From positions 62,001-126,000 of the forward strand of contig JBKDZP010000004.1 of the NCBI GenBank assembly GCA_047971315.1: a DNA stretch of 64,000 nt. The letters run 5' to 3'. Below the pieces are notes generated by a model, which did no database searches, had not been told where the DNA came from, and saw only the letters and a program-made list of their open reading frames with translations. This DNA is from JBKDZP01 sp047971315. GTDB taxonomy: Bacteria > Bacillota_I > Bacilli_A > RF39 > UBA660. The position numbers and the translations under genes were made by a program. Positions 16,811 to 26,485 of this stretch are shown one piece after another. Position 1 is the stretch's first letter. Each line of letters starts with the position of its first letter.

Positions 16811-19357
16811 TTATCCTGAAATTGCGACTAAAGTGATTCTGGCATATCCATTTCCTGATCTTGATCCATTTGTCATTGATCCACTAGAAACTCCACCTAT
16901 ATATCCAGAACCTCCGCCCCCTGCTACAATTGCATATCCTCTATCAGATCCAATAGCACCTTGTCCTCCTCTATAATATCCACCTCCAGCTCCACCATAA
17001 ATAGTCGTACTAGAATAATTTAAACTGGCATCTAGACCCACAGATGATTGAGTTCCACCGGAAGATACTCTACTGATATATACATCACCAAATCCACCAG
17101 TACCACCGGCTCCCCCAGTTGTTCCACCACCTGTTCCACCAGTATTATAGAAAGTTCCATCTGTACTATCAGTCCCATATACACCGCCACCGCCACCGCC
17201 TGCAACAATTAATGTTGTACCACTTTTTACGATCGATGTTAAAGCTCCACCAGCACCTATATATTGAGTTCCAGAATGGGTTTTTCCATTAGCATCTTTT
17301 CCAGAGCTAAATGTTCTACTAGTTGCTCCAGTATGATTGGAAGTTACACCTACATTCAAACTAAGAACCGTGTTAATAGTTAGTGTTATATTTCCATATG
17401 AATACCCACCTAATCCACCAGTTCCAGAGTTAACTGAACTACCTTGAGCACCCCAAACTTCTAATTTATATGTACCTGCACATGGTGCAGTAAATGTTTG
17501 TGTACCACCAGTATATGCATAATTCCATACTTGTCCTGCTGAATAAGCGCAAACAGAAGGTGTTGTTACTGTTGTTGTTGCAACTGATGAAACTAAACCA
17601 GATCCATTTGTACATCTAGCTCCAAATGTATAATTTGTTGATACTGATAAGTCGGTAAATGCATGTGTTTTAGTTGTTCCTTTTGCTACCCATGTTGATC
17701 CATTATCTTTACTATATTCATATTTTGTTATTCCAGATTCTGAATCTGCACATGTTGCTGTTACTGTTGATGTTACAGTACTAGAAGATACAACAGATGA
17801 AACTGCAAGTGATGCACTTGGTTTTGTTTTATCCATATTAGCTATTGCATATGTTGCTGTTCCTGACACGTTTGTTCCATCACTTGTAAGTGCAAATAAT
17901 GTTCCATTTGCTTCATATGTTACAGTTGGTGTCATACTTGATGTTTTATACCATGTTCCTGCTACTAATGTTGTTACACTACTTGTTGTACATGTTCCTG
18001 GATTTGTACTTGGACCACAACTTGCTGTTACTACACCGCTTGTTACAGTAGCAGTTACACTTGATTTAAAGTAATATACTGGACTTGCTATATTTGTGCT
18101 TGTATATGTTATTCCTATTACTCTACTTGTTGCATAACTATATCCACTACTTGGTGTTTGACTTGATTGTGCTATTGTAGGATTTGTCATACCTAGAGTA
18201 CTTGCTGTTGATGTAGAGGTTGTTGTTAAGGCTGAACCATTTGTACATCTTACTGCATATGTATAACTTGTTGTACTTGTTAATCCTGTAAATGTATAAC
18301 TTGCTGTTGTTCCATTTGCTACCCAAGTACTTCCATTATCTTTACTATATTCATATTTTGTTATTCCAGATTCTGAATCACTACATGTTGCTGTTAATGT
18401 TGCTTGTGCTGTTTTTGAACTTACTGCTAGTGATGCACTTGGTGCTGTTGTATCAATCCCAGTTACTGTATATGAGCTGGCTGTTACATAATTTGTACCA
18501 TCATATATTCTAGCAATAATTGTACCATTACTATTAAATATTACATCTTTTGTAGTAGAATCAACAATCTCCCATGTATTTCCACTATCTACTGTATATG
18601 TATAAATATATCCTTCTTTTCTTTCTGGATAAGTTATTGTTACTGTTTTACTTGTTGAAAATCCAGTTGTATCTATACTATATGTTGGTGGAGTTATAAT
18701 ACTAGTTTTTGCTGTTATTTCCTTAGTTGTTGTTAAATCATTTTCGTTAGTTAATGTTACTATTATTTTATACTCAGTTTCATTATTTAGTGATTTAAAT
18801 GTATAATTATTTTCACTTACTGTTACTTTTTCATTTACTGATAATTCTTCGTTTATTAATTCAAAAGTATAACTTTTTATATTTGATTCTAATTCTGTAA
18901 TAGCTTCTTTTGGTACTATTACTTTAATACTATTTGAAGTAGATATTGTATAAATATTTGTTTCATCTAAATCAGGTGCTGTTGTATCTAACATATAACA
19001 TTCATCTACTAATGTTAAGTTTGTTGTTATTCCCGATACACAATATTTACCATTAGTTACTCTAATTGCTTCATATTGACCATCATTATTTTTTATTACA
19101 GTTCCACTTAAAAACTGAGAACTATTTTTCATGTTCAAATCAGATGCCAAAATACCATCAGATGGAAATATCTCTAAATCATTTTCAAAGGCATAATATA
19201 TAGAAGATTGTAGAGTCATTCTAACACTTTCTTTAAATGATGATTTTTGTGAACTTTCTATAACACCTAGTACCGTTGGTACTGCTATAATTGCAATTAC
19301 AGCAATTATTACTATAGTCGCTAATAATTCTATTAATGTAAATCCTAATTTTCTCAT
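16811..19357 (-). CDS. Giant type IV pilin-like surface protein with FN3-like repeats and glycine-rich C-terminus
   Basis: An 848-residue protein that begins with a class III prepilin signal: MRKLG then FTLIELLATIVIIAVIAIIAV, with the Glu at mature position 5 and an unbroken hydrophobic helix. Ordinary pilins have 120-200 residues. Two fibronectin-like repeats follow (about 300-390 and 509-600), each with PSASLAVSS, DSESGITKYEYSKDNGSTWVA and RCTNGS; at DNA level they share about 50 identical bases (near 17,700 and 18,335). From about 600 to the end comes a glycine-rich domain (TFTAPCAGTYKLEVWGAQG, GGGGGGVYG, GGGGSGYIGG) of the PF12810 kind. A surface adhesin or minor pilin tip is my inference. 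No pilus assembly genes are adjacent. The gene is flanked by non-coding DNA and a terminator. Confidence 0.85.
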   Translation of the reverse strand: MRKLGFTLIELLATIVIIAVIAIIAVPTVLGVIESSQKSSFKESVRMTLQSSIYYAFENDLEIFPSDGILASDLNMKNSSQFLSGTVIKNNDGQYEAIRVTNGKYCVSGITTNLTLVDECYMLDTTAPDLDETNIYTISTSNSIKVIVPKEAITELESNIKSYTFELINEELSVNEKVTVSENNYTFKSLNNETEYKIIVTLTNENDLTTTKEITAKTSIITPPTYSIDTTGFSTSKTVTITYPERKEGYIYTYTVDSGNTWEIVDSTTKDVIFNSNGTIIARIYDGTNYVTASSYTVTGIDTTAPSASLAVSSKTAQATLTATCSDSESGITKYEYSKDNGSTWVANGTTASYTFTGLTSTTSYTYAVRCTNGSALTTTSTSTASTLGMTNPTIAQSSQTPSSGYSYATSRVIGITYTSTNIASPVYYFKSSVTATVTSGVVTASCGPSTNPGTCTTSSVTTLVAGTWYKTSSMTPTVTYEANGTLFALTSDGTNVSGTATYAIANMDKTKPSASLAVSSVVSSSTVTSTVTATCADSESGITKYEYSKDNGSTWVAKGTTKTHAFTDLSVSTNYTFGARCTNGSGLVSSVATTTVTTPSVCAYSAGQVWNYAYTGGTQTFTAPCAGTYKLEVWGAQGSSVNSGTGGLGGYSYGNITLTINTVLSLNVGVTSNHTGATSRTFSSGKDANGKTHSGTQYIGAGGALTSIVKSGTTLIVAGGGGGGVYGTDSTDGTFYNTGGTGGGTTGGAGGTGGFGDVYISRVSSGGTQSSVGLDASLNYSSTTIYGGAGGGYYRGGQGAIGSDRGYAIVAGGGGSGYIGGVSSGSMTNGSRSGNGYARITLVAISG

Positions 19358-19546
19358 TTATTTTCATATCCTATCTTTTGGAATTATAACATAATTTTGT
19401 CAAATATACAATTAAAAAAACCTTAATTAATAAGTACATCATAATATAAATTTTAAAATCAAAATTAATTAGAAAATTAGTAATAAACAAATGATAAACT
19501 AAAAGTATTAATTTAAATATAATTGTTATACAATCATTAAATCAAA

Positions 19547-19576
19547 AAAACTATATAGCAACACTATATAGTTTTA
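19547..19576 (-). terminator. ftsH terminator
   Basis: Twelve-base stem AAAACTATATAG (19547-19558) / CTATATAGTTTT (19564-19575). The remainder of 19358-19546 shows nothing recognisable. Confidence 0.7.
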
Positions 19577-19578
19577 TT

Positions 19579-21576
19579 TTACTTATTTAATAAATCAATT
19601 AATTCTTCTTTATTTAATTTTGAATATCCTTTTAATCCTTTATCTTTTGCAAGGTTTTTTAATTCATCTAAAGTCAAATCATTTAAACTTGCATCATCAA
19701 AATCACTATAATCAATCTCATTATCTTCATCAGGTAAACAATTATTTTTAACTAAATAATCAATTTGTTCTTTTGTTAAAGTTTCTCTTTCTAATAAAGC
19801 TTCAGCAATTAAATCAAGTAAATCTCTATTTTCAGAAATTATTTTATTTGTAATTTCATAACATTCATTTATTATTTTTCTTTGTTCTTGATCAATCTCA
19901 AAAGCAACTTGACTTGAAAAATTGCGACTTTTATTATAATCTCTACCTAAAAATACACTAGATTCTTGATGTTCAAACTGAACAGGCCCCAAATCACTCA
20001 TTCCATACTCTGTTACCATTGCACGGGCAATCTTAGTAGCTTTTTCAAAATCATTATGCGCACCAGTTGTCATTTCCTTAAAAACTAATTCTTCTGCTAC
20101 ACGACCACCAAGTAATCCACTAATAGTTTCAAGTAATTCTTTTTTAGTTGCTAAATAAGTTTCCTCCTTAGGAAGCATTAAATTATATCCTCCAGCAGAA
20201 CCTCTAGGAATAATAGTTATTTTTTGAACCTCATTTGCTCCATCTAATTTTATTCCTAAAACAGCATGTCCAGCTTCATGATATGCAACAACTTTTCTTT
20301 CCTTTTCAGTATATTTATGACTTTTTTTAGCAGGTCCCATCAGCACACGATCATGAGCTTCATCAACCTCAGCCATTGTAATAGCCTTTTTATTGCGTCT
20401 AACAGTAAGTAATGCAGCCTCATTTAATAAATTTTCCAAATCTGCTCCACTAAATCCAACAGTTCTTTTTGCAATGTTTGATAATTTAACACCTTTTGCA
20501 AAAAACTTATTTTTAGCATGAACTTCAAGAATTTCTTCTCGACCTCTAATATCTGGTAAATTAACAGTTACTTGTCTATCAAAACGTCCTGGACGTAATA
20601 AAGCTGGATCTAAAACATCTGGTCTATTTGTTGCTGCTATGATTATGATACCTTCATTTGCACCAAAACCATCCATTTCAGTTAATAATTGATTAAGTGT
20701 TTGTTCACGTTCATCATGACCACCACCTAATCCAGCACCTCTTTGTCGTCCAACAGCATCAATTTCATCAATAAAAATTAAGCATGGTGCATTATGTTTA
20801 GCTTGTTTAAACATATCTCTAACTCTACTTGCTCCTACACCTACAAATAGCTCAACAAAATCAGAACCACTTATAAAATAAAATGGTACATTTGCTTCCC
20901 CAGCTACAGCTTTTGCTAATAAAGTTTTTCCTGTTCCTGGTGGACCAACCAATAAAACACCTTTAGGTATTCTAGCACCCATTTTTTGAAATATTTTAGG
21001 ATTTTTTAAAAAATCAATTAATTCTTTTACTTCTTCTTTTTCTTCTTCTAATCCAGCTACTTGTTTAAAAGTAACTTTATCATTATCAGAATTCAAACGA
21101 GCTCTACTTTTACCAAAATCCATTGACTTATTAGCACTACCCATTTGTCTTGTAATAAAATAAAATGCTGCCCCAACCAATATAACCATTGGTAAAACAT
21201 TTAATAAAAATAACAAAATTGTACTAGATGACGGATCTGAAACTGTTGTAATTTTAAAACCATAATCAGCATCAGTTGAAAGTAAAGTACTCATGACTTG
21301 CTCTGATTTAGGAACTTTTACGTAAAAAGATTCATTTTCATCATAAGTAGTAAGACTTCCTCTTATTTCATAAATACCTGCTTCACTTCTTGGAACTATA
21401 GTAATTTCTGAAACAGTGTCACTATCTATCTTACTCATGAATTCATCATATGTAAATACATTTACTTTTTTATTTGCAATATTTAAAAAATAAAGAACAC
21501 ATAGAAAAAATAAAAACAAGAAACCCCAAGGTAAAATACCTCTTTTAATATTCTTTTTATTCATCAAATTATTCAT
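19579..21576 (-). CDS. ftsH: ATP-dependent zinc metalloprotease FtsH with extra C-terminal SAP/Rho_N-like tail
   Basis: Membrane AAA+ protease that degrades misfolded and regulatory membrane proteins. Two membrane segments (about 14-31 and 119-142) flank a periplasm-facing domain; then Walker A GPPGTGKTLLAKA, Walker B LIFIDEIDAVG, second region of homology around RPDVLDPALLRPGRFD, and the zinc site HEAGH. Its last 33 residues, LTLDELKNLAKDKGLKGYSK plus LNKEELIDLLNK, look like a helix-extended-loop-helix (SAP or Rho_N) motif, which is not a usual part of FtsH. It lies 15 bases downstream of tilS, an arrangement known from Bacilli. Confidence 0.96.
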   Translation of the reverse strand: MNNLMNKKNIKRGILPWGFLFLFFLCVLYFLNIANKKVNVFTYDEFMSKIDSDTVSEITIVPRSEAGIYEIRGSLTTYDENESFYVKVPKSEQVMSTLLSTDADYGFKITTVSDPSSSTILLFLLNVLPMVILVGAAFYFITRQMGSANKSMDFGKSRARLNSDNDKVTFKQVAGLEEEKEEVKELIDFLKNPKIFQKMGARIPKGVLLVGPPGTGKTLLAKAVAGEANVPFYFISGSDFVELFVGVGASRVRDMFKQAKHNAPCLIFIDEIDAVGRQRGAGLGGGHDEREQTLNQLLTEMDGFGANEGIIIIAATNRPDVLDPALLRPGRFDRQVTVNLPDIRGREEILEVHAKNKFFAKGVKLSNIAKRTVGFSGADLENLLNEAALLTVRRNKKAITMAEVDEAHDRVLMGPAKKSHKYTEKERKVVAYHEAGHAVLGIKLDGANEVQKITIIPRGSAGGYNLMLPKEETYLATKKELLETISGLLGGRVAEELVFKEMTTGAHNDFEKATKIARAMVTEYGMSDLGPVQFEHQESSVFLGRDYNKSRNFSSQVAFEIDQEQRKIINECYEITNKIISENRDLLDLIAEALLERETLTKEQIDYLVKNNCLPDEDNEIDYSDFDDASLNDLTLDELKNLAKDKGLKGYSKLNKEELIDLLNK

Positions 21577-21591
21577 TTAATTTCTCCCTTC

Positions 21592-22917
21592 TTAATAATA
21601 CTTAAGTATTATATCATAAATTTCTTTATTTGTTTTATCAAACTTTGATTTTTTTAAACCTGGAATCCAAACAATAACATCATTTGAATCAACTACAATT
21701 GGATACATATCTCTTTCAATTAAAGGAATTTTTTCATCAATAAATATATCATTTACTTTTTTGCTACCAAGCATACCTTTAATATTAATTTTATCTCCAT
21801 TTTTTCGAGTTCTAACTCTAAGTGGAAACTTAACATTTTCAGAACTTAAACGACAAATATCATTATTTGTAGCCTTACTTGTTTTAACTACTTCAATATT
21901 TTTACCATTTGGCAAATTTAAATAATCAATAATTTCTATTTCGTACTCACTTGATTTGATATTTTCCATCACAAAAACAAGTTCATTATAACTTTTTACA
22001 GCTTTCAAATTATTAGGTAAATAGATATAAGAATTAGCTTTAGTAGAACAAATTAAATTATAAATTAAATCTGCATGATGATCAGTTATCAACATTAAAT
22101 CATCTTGATATATATTTTCAAAAATTTGATATATTATCTTCATTCCAATAACTTTATCTAAATCTAAAAATTTTTTAATATTTAAAACATTTTGAGGATA
22201 CACATCAGCAATTTCTTTTTTTACTTGCTTTTCAATATATTCATTATACTCTAACAAAGTTTTACTATATTTATAAAACTTTTTATGTACATTTTGATCT
22301 TCTTTTTTAAATTCAGGAACAATGTATTTACGAAAACGATTTCTAGTATATACATCTTTTTGATTAGATGGATCTTGCGCAAAGGAAACATTATTAGCCT
22401 TATTATATTCAATAATTTCAGACTTTGTTATTTCAATCAAAGGTCTTACAATAGTATATCCTTCCATTTCAACTATTTTTGAAAATCCACTATATCCCCT
22501 TAACGTTGAACCCCTTACAATTCGCATTAAAATCGTCTCAATTAAATCATCACCGTGATGTGCGGTAAATAAATAATTTGCGTTATATTTTTTTACAATT
22601 TTTCCAAAATAATTATATCTTTTACTTCTAGCCTCATTATGAAAATTATCATCTCCATAGTCCTCAATTTTCATACTTTCAAAAATAATACCATTATTGG
22701 AACAAAATTTTTCAACAAACTTAGCTTCATCAGAACTTTCTTTTCTAACATTATGATTAACATGCGCACAAACAACAGCTATATCAACAGCTTTTTTTAC
22801 GTTAGTCATTAAATGAAGTAAAGCCATAGAATCTGGTCCACCACTGACTCCAATAACTATTGCATCACCATATTTTATATTAATGTCATTCATTATAAAT
22901 TGATATGCCTTATCCAT
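21592..22917 (-). CDS. tilS: tRNA(Ile)-lysidine synthetase
   Basis: Modifies C34 of tRNA-Ile(CAU) to lysidine so that it reads AUA, an essential step in an AT-rich genome full of ATA codons. The 441-residue protein shows the PP-loop SGGPDSMALLHL near the N-terminus, HVNHNVRKES, TAHHGDDLIETILMRI and the C-terminal domain with RTRKNGDKI. It starts after AGAGGTG with a TATAAT nine bases further upstream. The next gene, ftsH, starts 15 bases after its end. Confidence 0.95.
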   Translation of the reverse strand: MDKAYQFIMNDINIKYGDAIVIGVSGGPDSMALLHLMTNVKKAVDIAVVCAHVNHNVRKESSDEAKFVEKFCSNNGIIFESMKIEDYGDDNFHNEARSKRYNYFGKIVKKYNANYLFTAHHGDDLIETILMRIVRGSTLRGYSGFSKIVEMEGYTIVRPLIEITKSEIIEYNKANNVSFAQDPSNQKDVYTRNRFRKYIVPEFKKEDQNVHKKFYKYSKTLLEYNEYIEKQVKKEIADVYPQNVLNIKKFLDLDKVIGMKIIYQIFENIYQDDLMLITDHHADLIYNLICSTKANSYIYLPNNLKAVKSYNELVFVMENIKSSEYEIEIIDYLNLPNGKNIEVVKTSKATNNDICRLSSENVKFPLRVRTRKNGDKINIKGMLGSKKVNDIFIDEKIPLIERDMYPIVVDSNDVIVWIPGLKKSKFDKTNKEIYDIILKYY

Positions 22918-22942
22918 ATTTACACCTCTAAATTTTATTATA

Positions 22943-23593
22943 TTACCAATTTATCTTAGTAATACCATTATTTTCTAAAAATTGATTTGTTTGAGAGAAT
23001 GGTTTGCTTCCAAAAAAACCTCTTGAAGCTGAAAGCGGAGAAGGGTGAACACTTTCTATTATAAAATGATGTACGCCCTTTATTAGCTCTTTTTTACTTC
23101 GTGCATAATTACCCCATAATATAAATACAATTGGCTCCTTTTTCATTCCTAATATTTCAATTATACGATCTGTAAAAATTTCCCATCCTCTATTTTTATG
23201 TGATAAAGGACTATCTTTAATAACAGTCAATATTGAATTTAGTAATAAAACACCTTGTTTTCCCCAATCACTTAAATTTGTATTTATTCTAACAATTCCC
23301 AAATCATTATTTAATTCCTTAAAAATATTTCTTAATGATGGTGGTATTTTAACTCCACAAGGTACAGAAAATGATAATCCATGAGCCTCGTTTTCACCAT
23401 GATAAGGGTCTTGTCCCAAAATAACTACTTTCACATTATCAAAATTTGTAAATTGAAAAGCAGAAAATATATTTTCATATTTAGGATAAATTATTTTATT
23501 TTTATACTCACTTTCAATAAAAGCAACTAATTTTTCAAAATAGTCTTTCTTATATTCTTCAATTAAAATTTCATCCCATTTCATACAATTCAT
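22943..23593 (-). CDS. ung: Uracil-DNA glycosylase
   Basis: Removes uracil from DNA in base-excision repair. Family 1 motifs: VVILGQDPYHGENEAHGLSFS (water-activating Asp and the Tyr), LLNSILTV, and HPSPLSASRGFFGSKPFSQ with the catalytic His-Pro-Ser loop. Length 216 is normal. I start at MNCMKW because TAGGAGTG sits nine bases before it; TTG codons slightly upstream are less suitable. Confidence 0.97.
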   Translation of the reverse strand: MNCMKWDEILIEEYKKDYFEKLVAFIESEYKNKIIYPKYENIFSAFQFTNFDNVKVVILGQDPYHGENEAHGLSFSVPCGVKIPPSLRNIFKELNNDLGIVRINTNLSDWGKQGVLLLNSILTVIKDSPLSHKNRGWEIFTDRIIEILGMKKEPIVFILWGNYARSKKELIKGVHHFIIESVHPSPLSASRGFFGSKPFSQTNQFLENNGITKINW

Positions 23594-23727
23594 CAAAATC
23601 AACACTCCTATTTTAACATAATTATTTCTTATTTTGTTTATTAATTATAAACAAAATAAGACAAATATCGGCTAAACAAACATAATATAAACCAATATAA
23701 AATAATTAAGTATCTAAAATACACAAA

Positions 23728-24555
23728 TTACAATTCATTAGATAAATCAATAAATACTTCTATTCCCAACTGTTCTGCCCTAACAGATAAATCAAAGTTA
23801 TATTTTTTTAATACTTCAGCAATCTTTTCTAAATCATATTCTTTTAAATTATTTCTAAGAGTTTTCCTTTTTTGTTTAAATGAATCTCTAATCAATTTAA
23901 AGAATAAATCTCTATTTTTTAAATTAACTAAACCTACCTTTTTACTAAATTCAATTACAATACTATCAACATTAGGTTTTGGAATAAATACATTCTTACT
24001 AACATCTAATAGCTTTCTAACATTAAAGTAATAATTTAAAAAAACTGATAATGAACTATAATCTTTAGATCCTGGTATTGCCTTAAACCTATTCCCTACT
24101 TCTTTTTGAACCATTATTACTATCTTATCAATATCAATTTCATCTTCAATTAATTTCATAATAATTGGTGTCGTTATATAGTATGGTAAATTAGCAACGA
24201 TATAAATTTTATCAAAATTATAATTTTTCAAATCATTCTTAATATCTGCCTTTAAAAAATCTTCAAATTTTAATGTAATATTATCAATACCATTAAGAGT
24301 ACTTCTTAAAACATTTTCTAAAGTTTTATCAATTTCATAGCAAAGTACATGACCAGAGACACTGGACATCTTATAAGTCAAAGAACCAGCTCCAGGACCT
24401 ATTTCAATAACTAATGTATCAGCATCTAATTGTGCTTCCTTAATAATATTATTTATAATATTTTCATCAATAATAAAATTTTGTCCAAAAACCTTTTTTA
24501 ATCTAAATCCATTTTCTAATAACAATTCAGACATCTTTTTAGGTGAATAATTCAT
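23728..24555 (-). CDS. rsmA: 16S rRNA dimethyladenosine transferase
   Basis: Dimethylates A1518 and A1519 of 16S rRNA (KsgA). 275 residues with the SAM-binding GQNFIIDENI and EIGPGAGSLTYKM, the catalytic NLPYYITTPIIMKL, and a C-terminal domain with FKQKRKTLRNNL. It is downstream of the 3D-domain protein, as yabE-rnmV-ksgA in Bacillus, but rnmV is missing between them. The start follows TAGGAGTGATT, with TACAAT six bases upstream. Confidence 0.96.
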   Translation of the reverse strand: MNYSPKKMSELLLENGFRLKKVFGQNFIIDENIINNIIKEAQLDADTLVIEIGPGAGSLTYKMSSVSGHVLCYEIDKTLENVLRSTLNGIDNITLKFEDFLKADIKNDLKNYNFDKIYIVANLPYYITTPIIMKLIEDEIDIDKIVIMVQKEVGNRFKAIPGSKDYSSLSVFLNYYFNVRKLLDVSKNVFIPKPNVDSIVIEFSKKVGLVNLKNRDLFFKLIRDSFKQKRKTLRNNLKEYDLEKIAEVLKKYNFDLSVRAEQLGIEVFIDLSNEL

Positions 24556-24655
24556 ATAATCACTCCTAAAAATATTGTATCAAACATAAGAATTATAATC
24601 AAGAAAAATTAAAATAATCGAAAAATAACCAATATAATTATAAAAAAAGACAGAA

Positions 24656-25369
24656 TTACCAACCCCATCTTTGAACACTAAATTCTATATTTTTACCTGT
24701 TAATCCATCAGTACTAACTTGATCATTTGAAAGATATGCAAGATCCATCAAAACAATTCCCTTTTCCCATGCAGATATCATAGCACCACCACGATCCATT
24801 ACAACCGCATAAAAAGGTTCATATCCAGTTTTAGAAACTTTAATTATTGTCCCGCATGGAAATGAGGTCGATGTTGCTAAAATTCTAACATTCCCATATT
24901 GATCATCCTCATAATAAATATCTTCATATTTAATGCTAAATCTTTCTTTAGACTCAGTTTTACAAGCGACATATCCTTCACCAGTACAACCGGCTCCACA
25001 ATCAGCACTATATCCAGTTAAATTTCCAACATAAAGTCCATTTGCGCCAGTCCCTTTTTCCAAAATTTCAGTTGTATTTTCTTGTAACGTAACCAATTCA
25101 ATTGAACCATCTTTTAATTCTTTATTATAGGTTATACCTACCACACCTTTAGTAAGTACATTTGTTAAATTATATGGTACTTTTGAATTGTATACAATAT
25201 TTGTATCATAATCAGTTATTTCACTTTCAATATTTATGACCTTATCACTATTATAATTTTTAATTGTCATAATTTCTTCGGAATAATTTCCAAAATTAAA
25301 AGTAGCCATTAACGATATTAATAATAAATTAATAGCTTTACAAATAATATCAATTAAATAAATATTCAT
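24656..25369 (-). CDS. 3D-domain (YabE/Rpf-like) secreted protein
   Basis: A 237-residue protein with an N-terminal hydrophobic segment (about 4-24) that should export or anchor it. The region about 40-105 looks like a degenerate G5-type sheet (KVPYNLTNVLTKGVVGITYNKE). The C-terminal half is a 3D domain: VGNLTGYSADCGAGCTGEGY, ILATSTSFPCGTIIKVS and YAVVMDRGGAM, with the aspartates of a lytic transglycosylase-like site. In Bacillus the equivalent YabE sits between tatD and ksgA, as here. It probably remodels peptidoglycan. Confidence 0.85.
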   Translation of the reverse strand: MNIYLIDIICKAINLLLISLMATFNFGNYSEEIMTIKNYNSDKVINIESEITDYDTNIVYNSKVPYNLTNVLTKGVVGITYNKELKDGSIELVTLQENTTEILEKGTGANGLYVGNLTGYSADCGAGCTGEGYVACKTESKERFSIKYEDIYYEDDQYGNVRILATSTSFPCGTIIKVSKTGYEPFYAVVMDRGGAMISAWEKGIVLMDLAYLSNDQVSTDGLTGKNIEFSVQRWGW

Positions 25370-25407
25370 TTAATTCACCTCGTGTTAGTATTAAAATTAT
25401 ACCACGA

Positions 25408-26163
25408 TTACAATTTTAAGTCAAATTGAGTGATAGCATTATTAGTCGTAATTTGTGTTACTTTTTCAATACTCATTTTCTTTATTTCAGCAATTTTTTT
25501 TGCTACTAAAATCACATTACAAGGTTGATTTTGTTTACCTCTAAATGGTTCTGGAGTTAAATATGGACTATCTGTTTCTAATAAAATATTTTTAATATCA
25601 ATATTTTTTATTACCTCTTGTAATTTTACACTATTTTTAAAAGTAATTACTCCACCAATACCTAATTTACATCCAATACTTATAAATCTCTTAGCCATAT
25701 CTATACCATAACTAAAACAATGAATGTCTACCATACTACCTTTATTATAATGTTCTAAAATTGTAAATGTGTCTAAAGCTGCATCTCTACTATGAACTAC
25801 TATTGGTTTATTATATTTATTTGCTAACTCAATTTGTTTAATAAATATATCTTTTTGAAGTGTTTCATTATCCTTAGCATAATAATAATCAAGCCCAATC
25901 TCACCTATTCCTACTATTTTAGGATTACACAAATTAGATTCAATATATTTATAACCAATCTCATCAAAATAATTAGCTGAATCTGGATGAAATCCTATTG
26001 TTCCATATATATTAGTGTACTTATTACATAATTCAACAACTTCCTTATTTGAATCATGATTAAAACCACTTACTATCATAATATTATTATTCATATTATT
26101 TATAATTTCTTCTAAATTACTATAATCGTCACTTAATAAATGACAATGTGAATCTATTAACAT
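25408..26163 (-). CDS. tatD: TatD family metal-dependent DNase
   Basis: A 251-residue TIM-barrel hydrolase of the TatD family (YabD), linked to DNA repair and 3'-5' exonuclease activity. Metal ligands are visible in DSHCHLL (residues 3-6), GEIGLDYYY, VVHSRDAA, DIHCFSYG and LETDSPYL. It has its own promoter (26188-26216) and AGAGGTTATTAA before the ATG. Confidence 0.95.
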   Translation of the reverse strand: MLIDSHCHLLSDDYSNLEEIINNMNNNIMIVSGFNHDSNKEVVELCNKYTNIYGTIGFHPDSANYFDEIGYKYIESNLCNPKIVGIGEIGLDYYYAKDNETLQKDIFIKQIELANKYNKPIVVHSRDAALDTFTILEHYNKGSMVDIHCFSYGIDMAKRFISIGCKLGIGGVITFKNSVKLQEVIKNIDIKNILLETDSPYLTPEPFRGKQNQPCNVILVAKKIAEIKKMSIEKVTQITTNNAITQFDLKL

Positions 26164-26187
26164 TTAATAACCTCTTTTCACAAAAAA

Positions 26188-26216
26188 ATTATACTCTGTA
26201 TAAAAGTATAATTCAA
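26188..26216 (-). promoter_or_regulatory. tatD promoter
   Basis: Minus strand TTGAAT (26211-26216), spacer of exactly 17, TATAAT (26188-26193). The -35 box overlaps the TGA stop of the small membrane-protein gene upstream. Confidence 0.75.
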
Positions 26217-26383
26217 CTTTTCTTGCAAATAATTAGATATTTTATAAAACTTCCAACTATAAAAAGTAAATAAAATAAATCTAACCAATTAAATTCTACA
26301 AGTATGCTACTAAAAATCAACAAGGCTGCTATAAGACAAGTAAGTAAAACGGCTTTACCATCCTTAAAATTATTTTTAGACAT
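26213..26383 (-). CDS. Small two-helix membrane protein
   Basis: A 56-residue reading frame between metG and tatD with a strong ribosome site (TAGGAGGAATTTAAAACA before the ATG). Product: a short hydrophilic start, MSKNNFKDGK, then two hydrophobic helices (about 11-29 and 35-52) and a basic end CKKS. I do not recognise it. It stops at TGA (26213-26215), one of only two genes in the window that seem to do so; if TGA were read, it would run eight more codons to a TAA through the tatD promoter. Confidence 0.65.
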   Translation of the reverse strand: MSKNNFKDGKAVLLTCLIAALLIFSSILVEFNWLDLFYLLFIVGSFIKYLIICKKS

Positions 26384-26485
26384 TGTTTTAAATTCCTCCT
26401 ATTTAAAGCGACAAATAAACTATATCATATCAATGGATGATTTTCAAATAGAATCAAGATTTTTTGTACGACAATTTACAACAAT

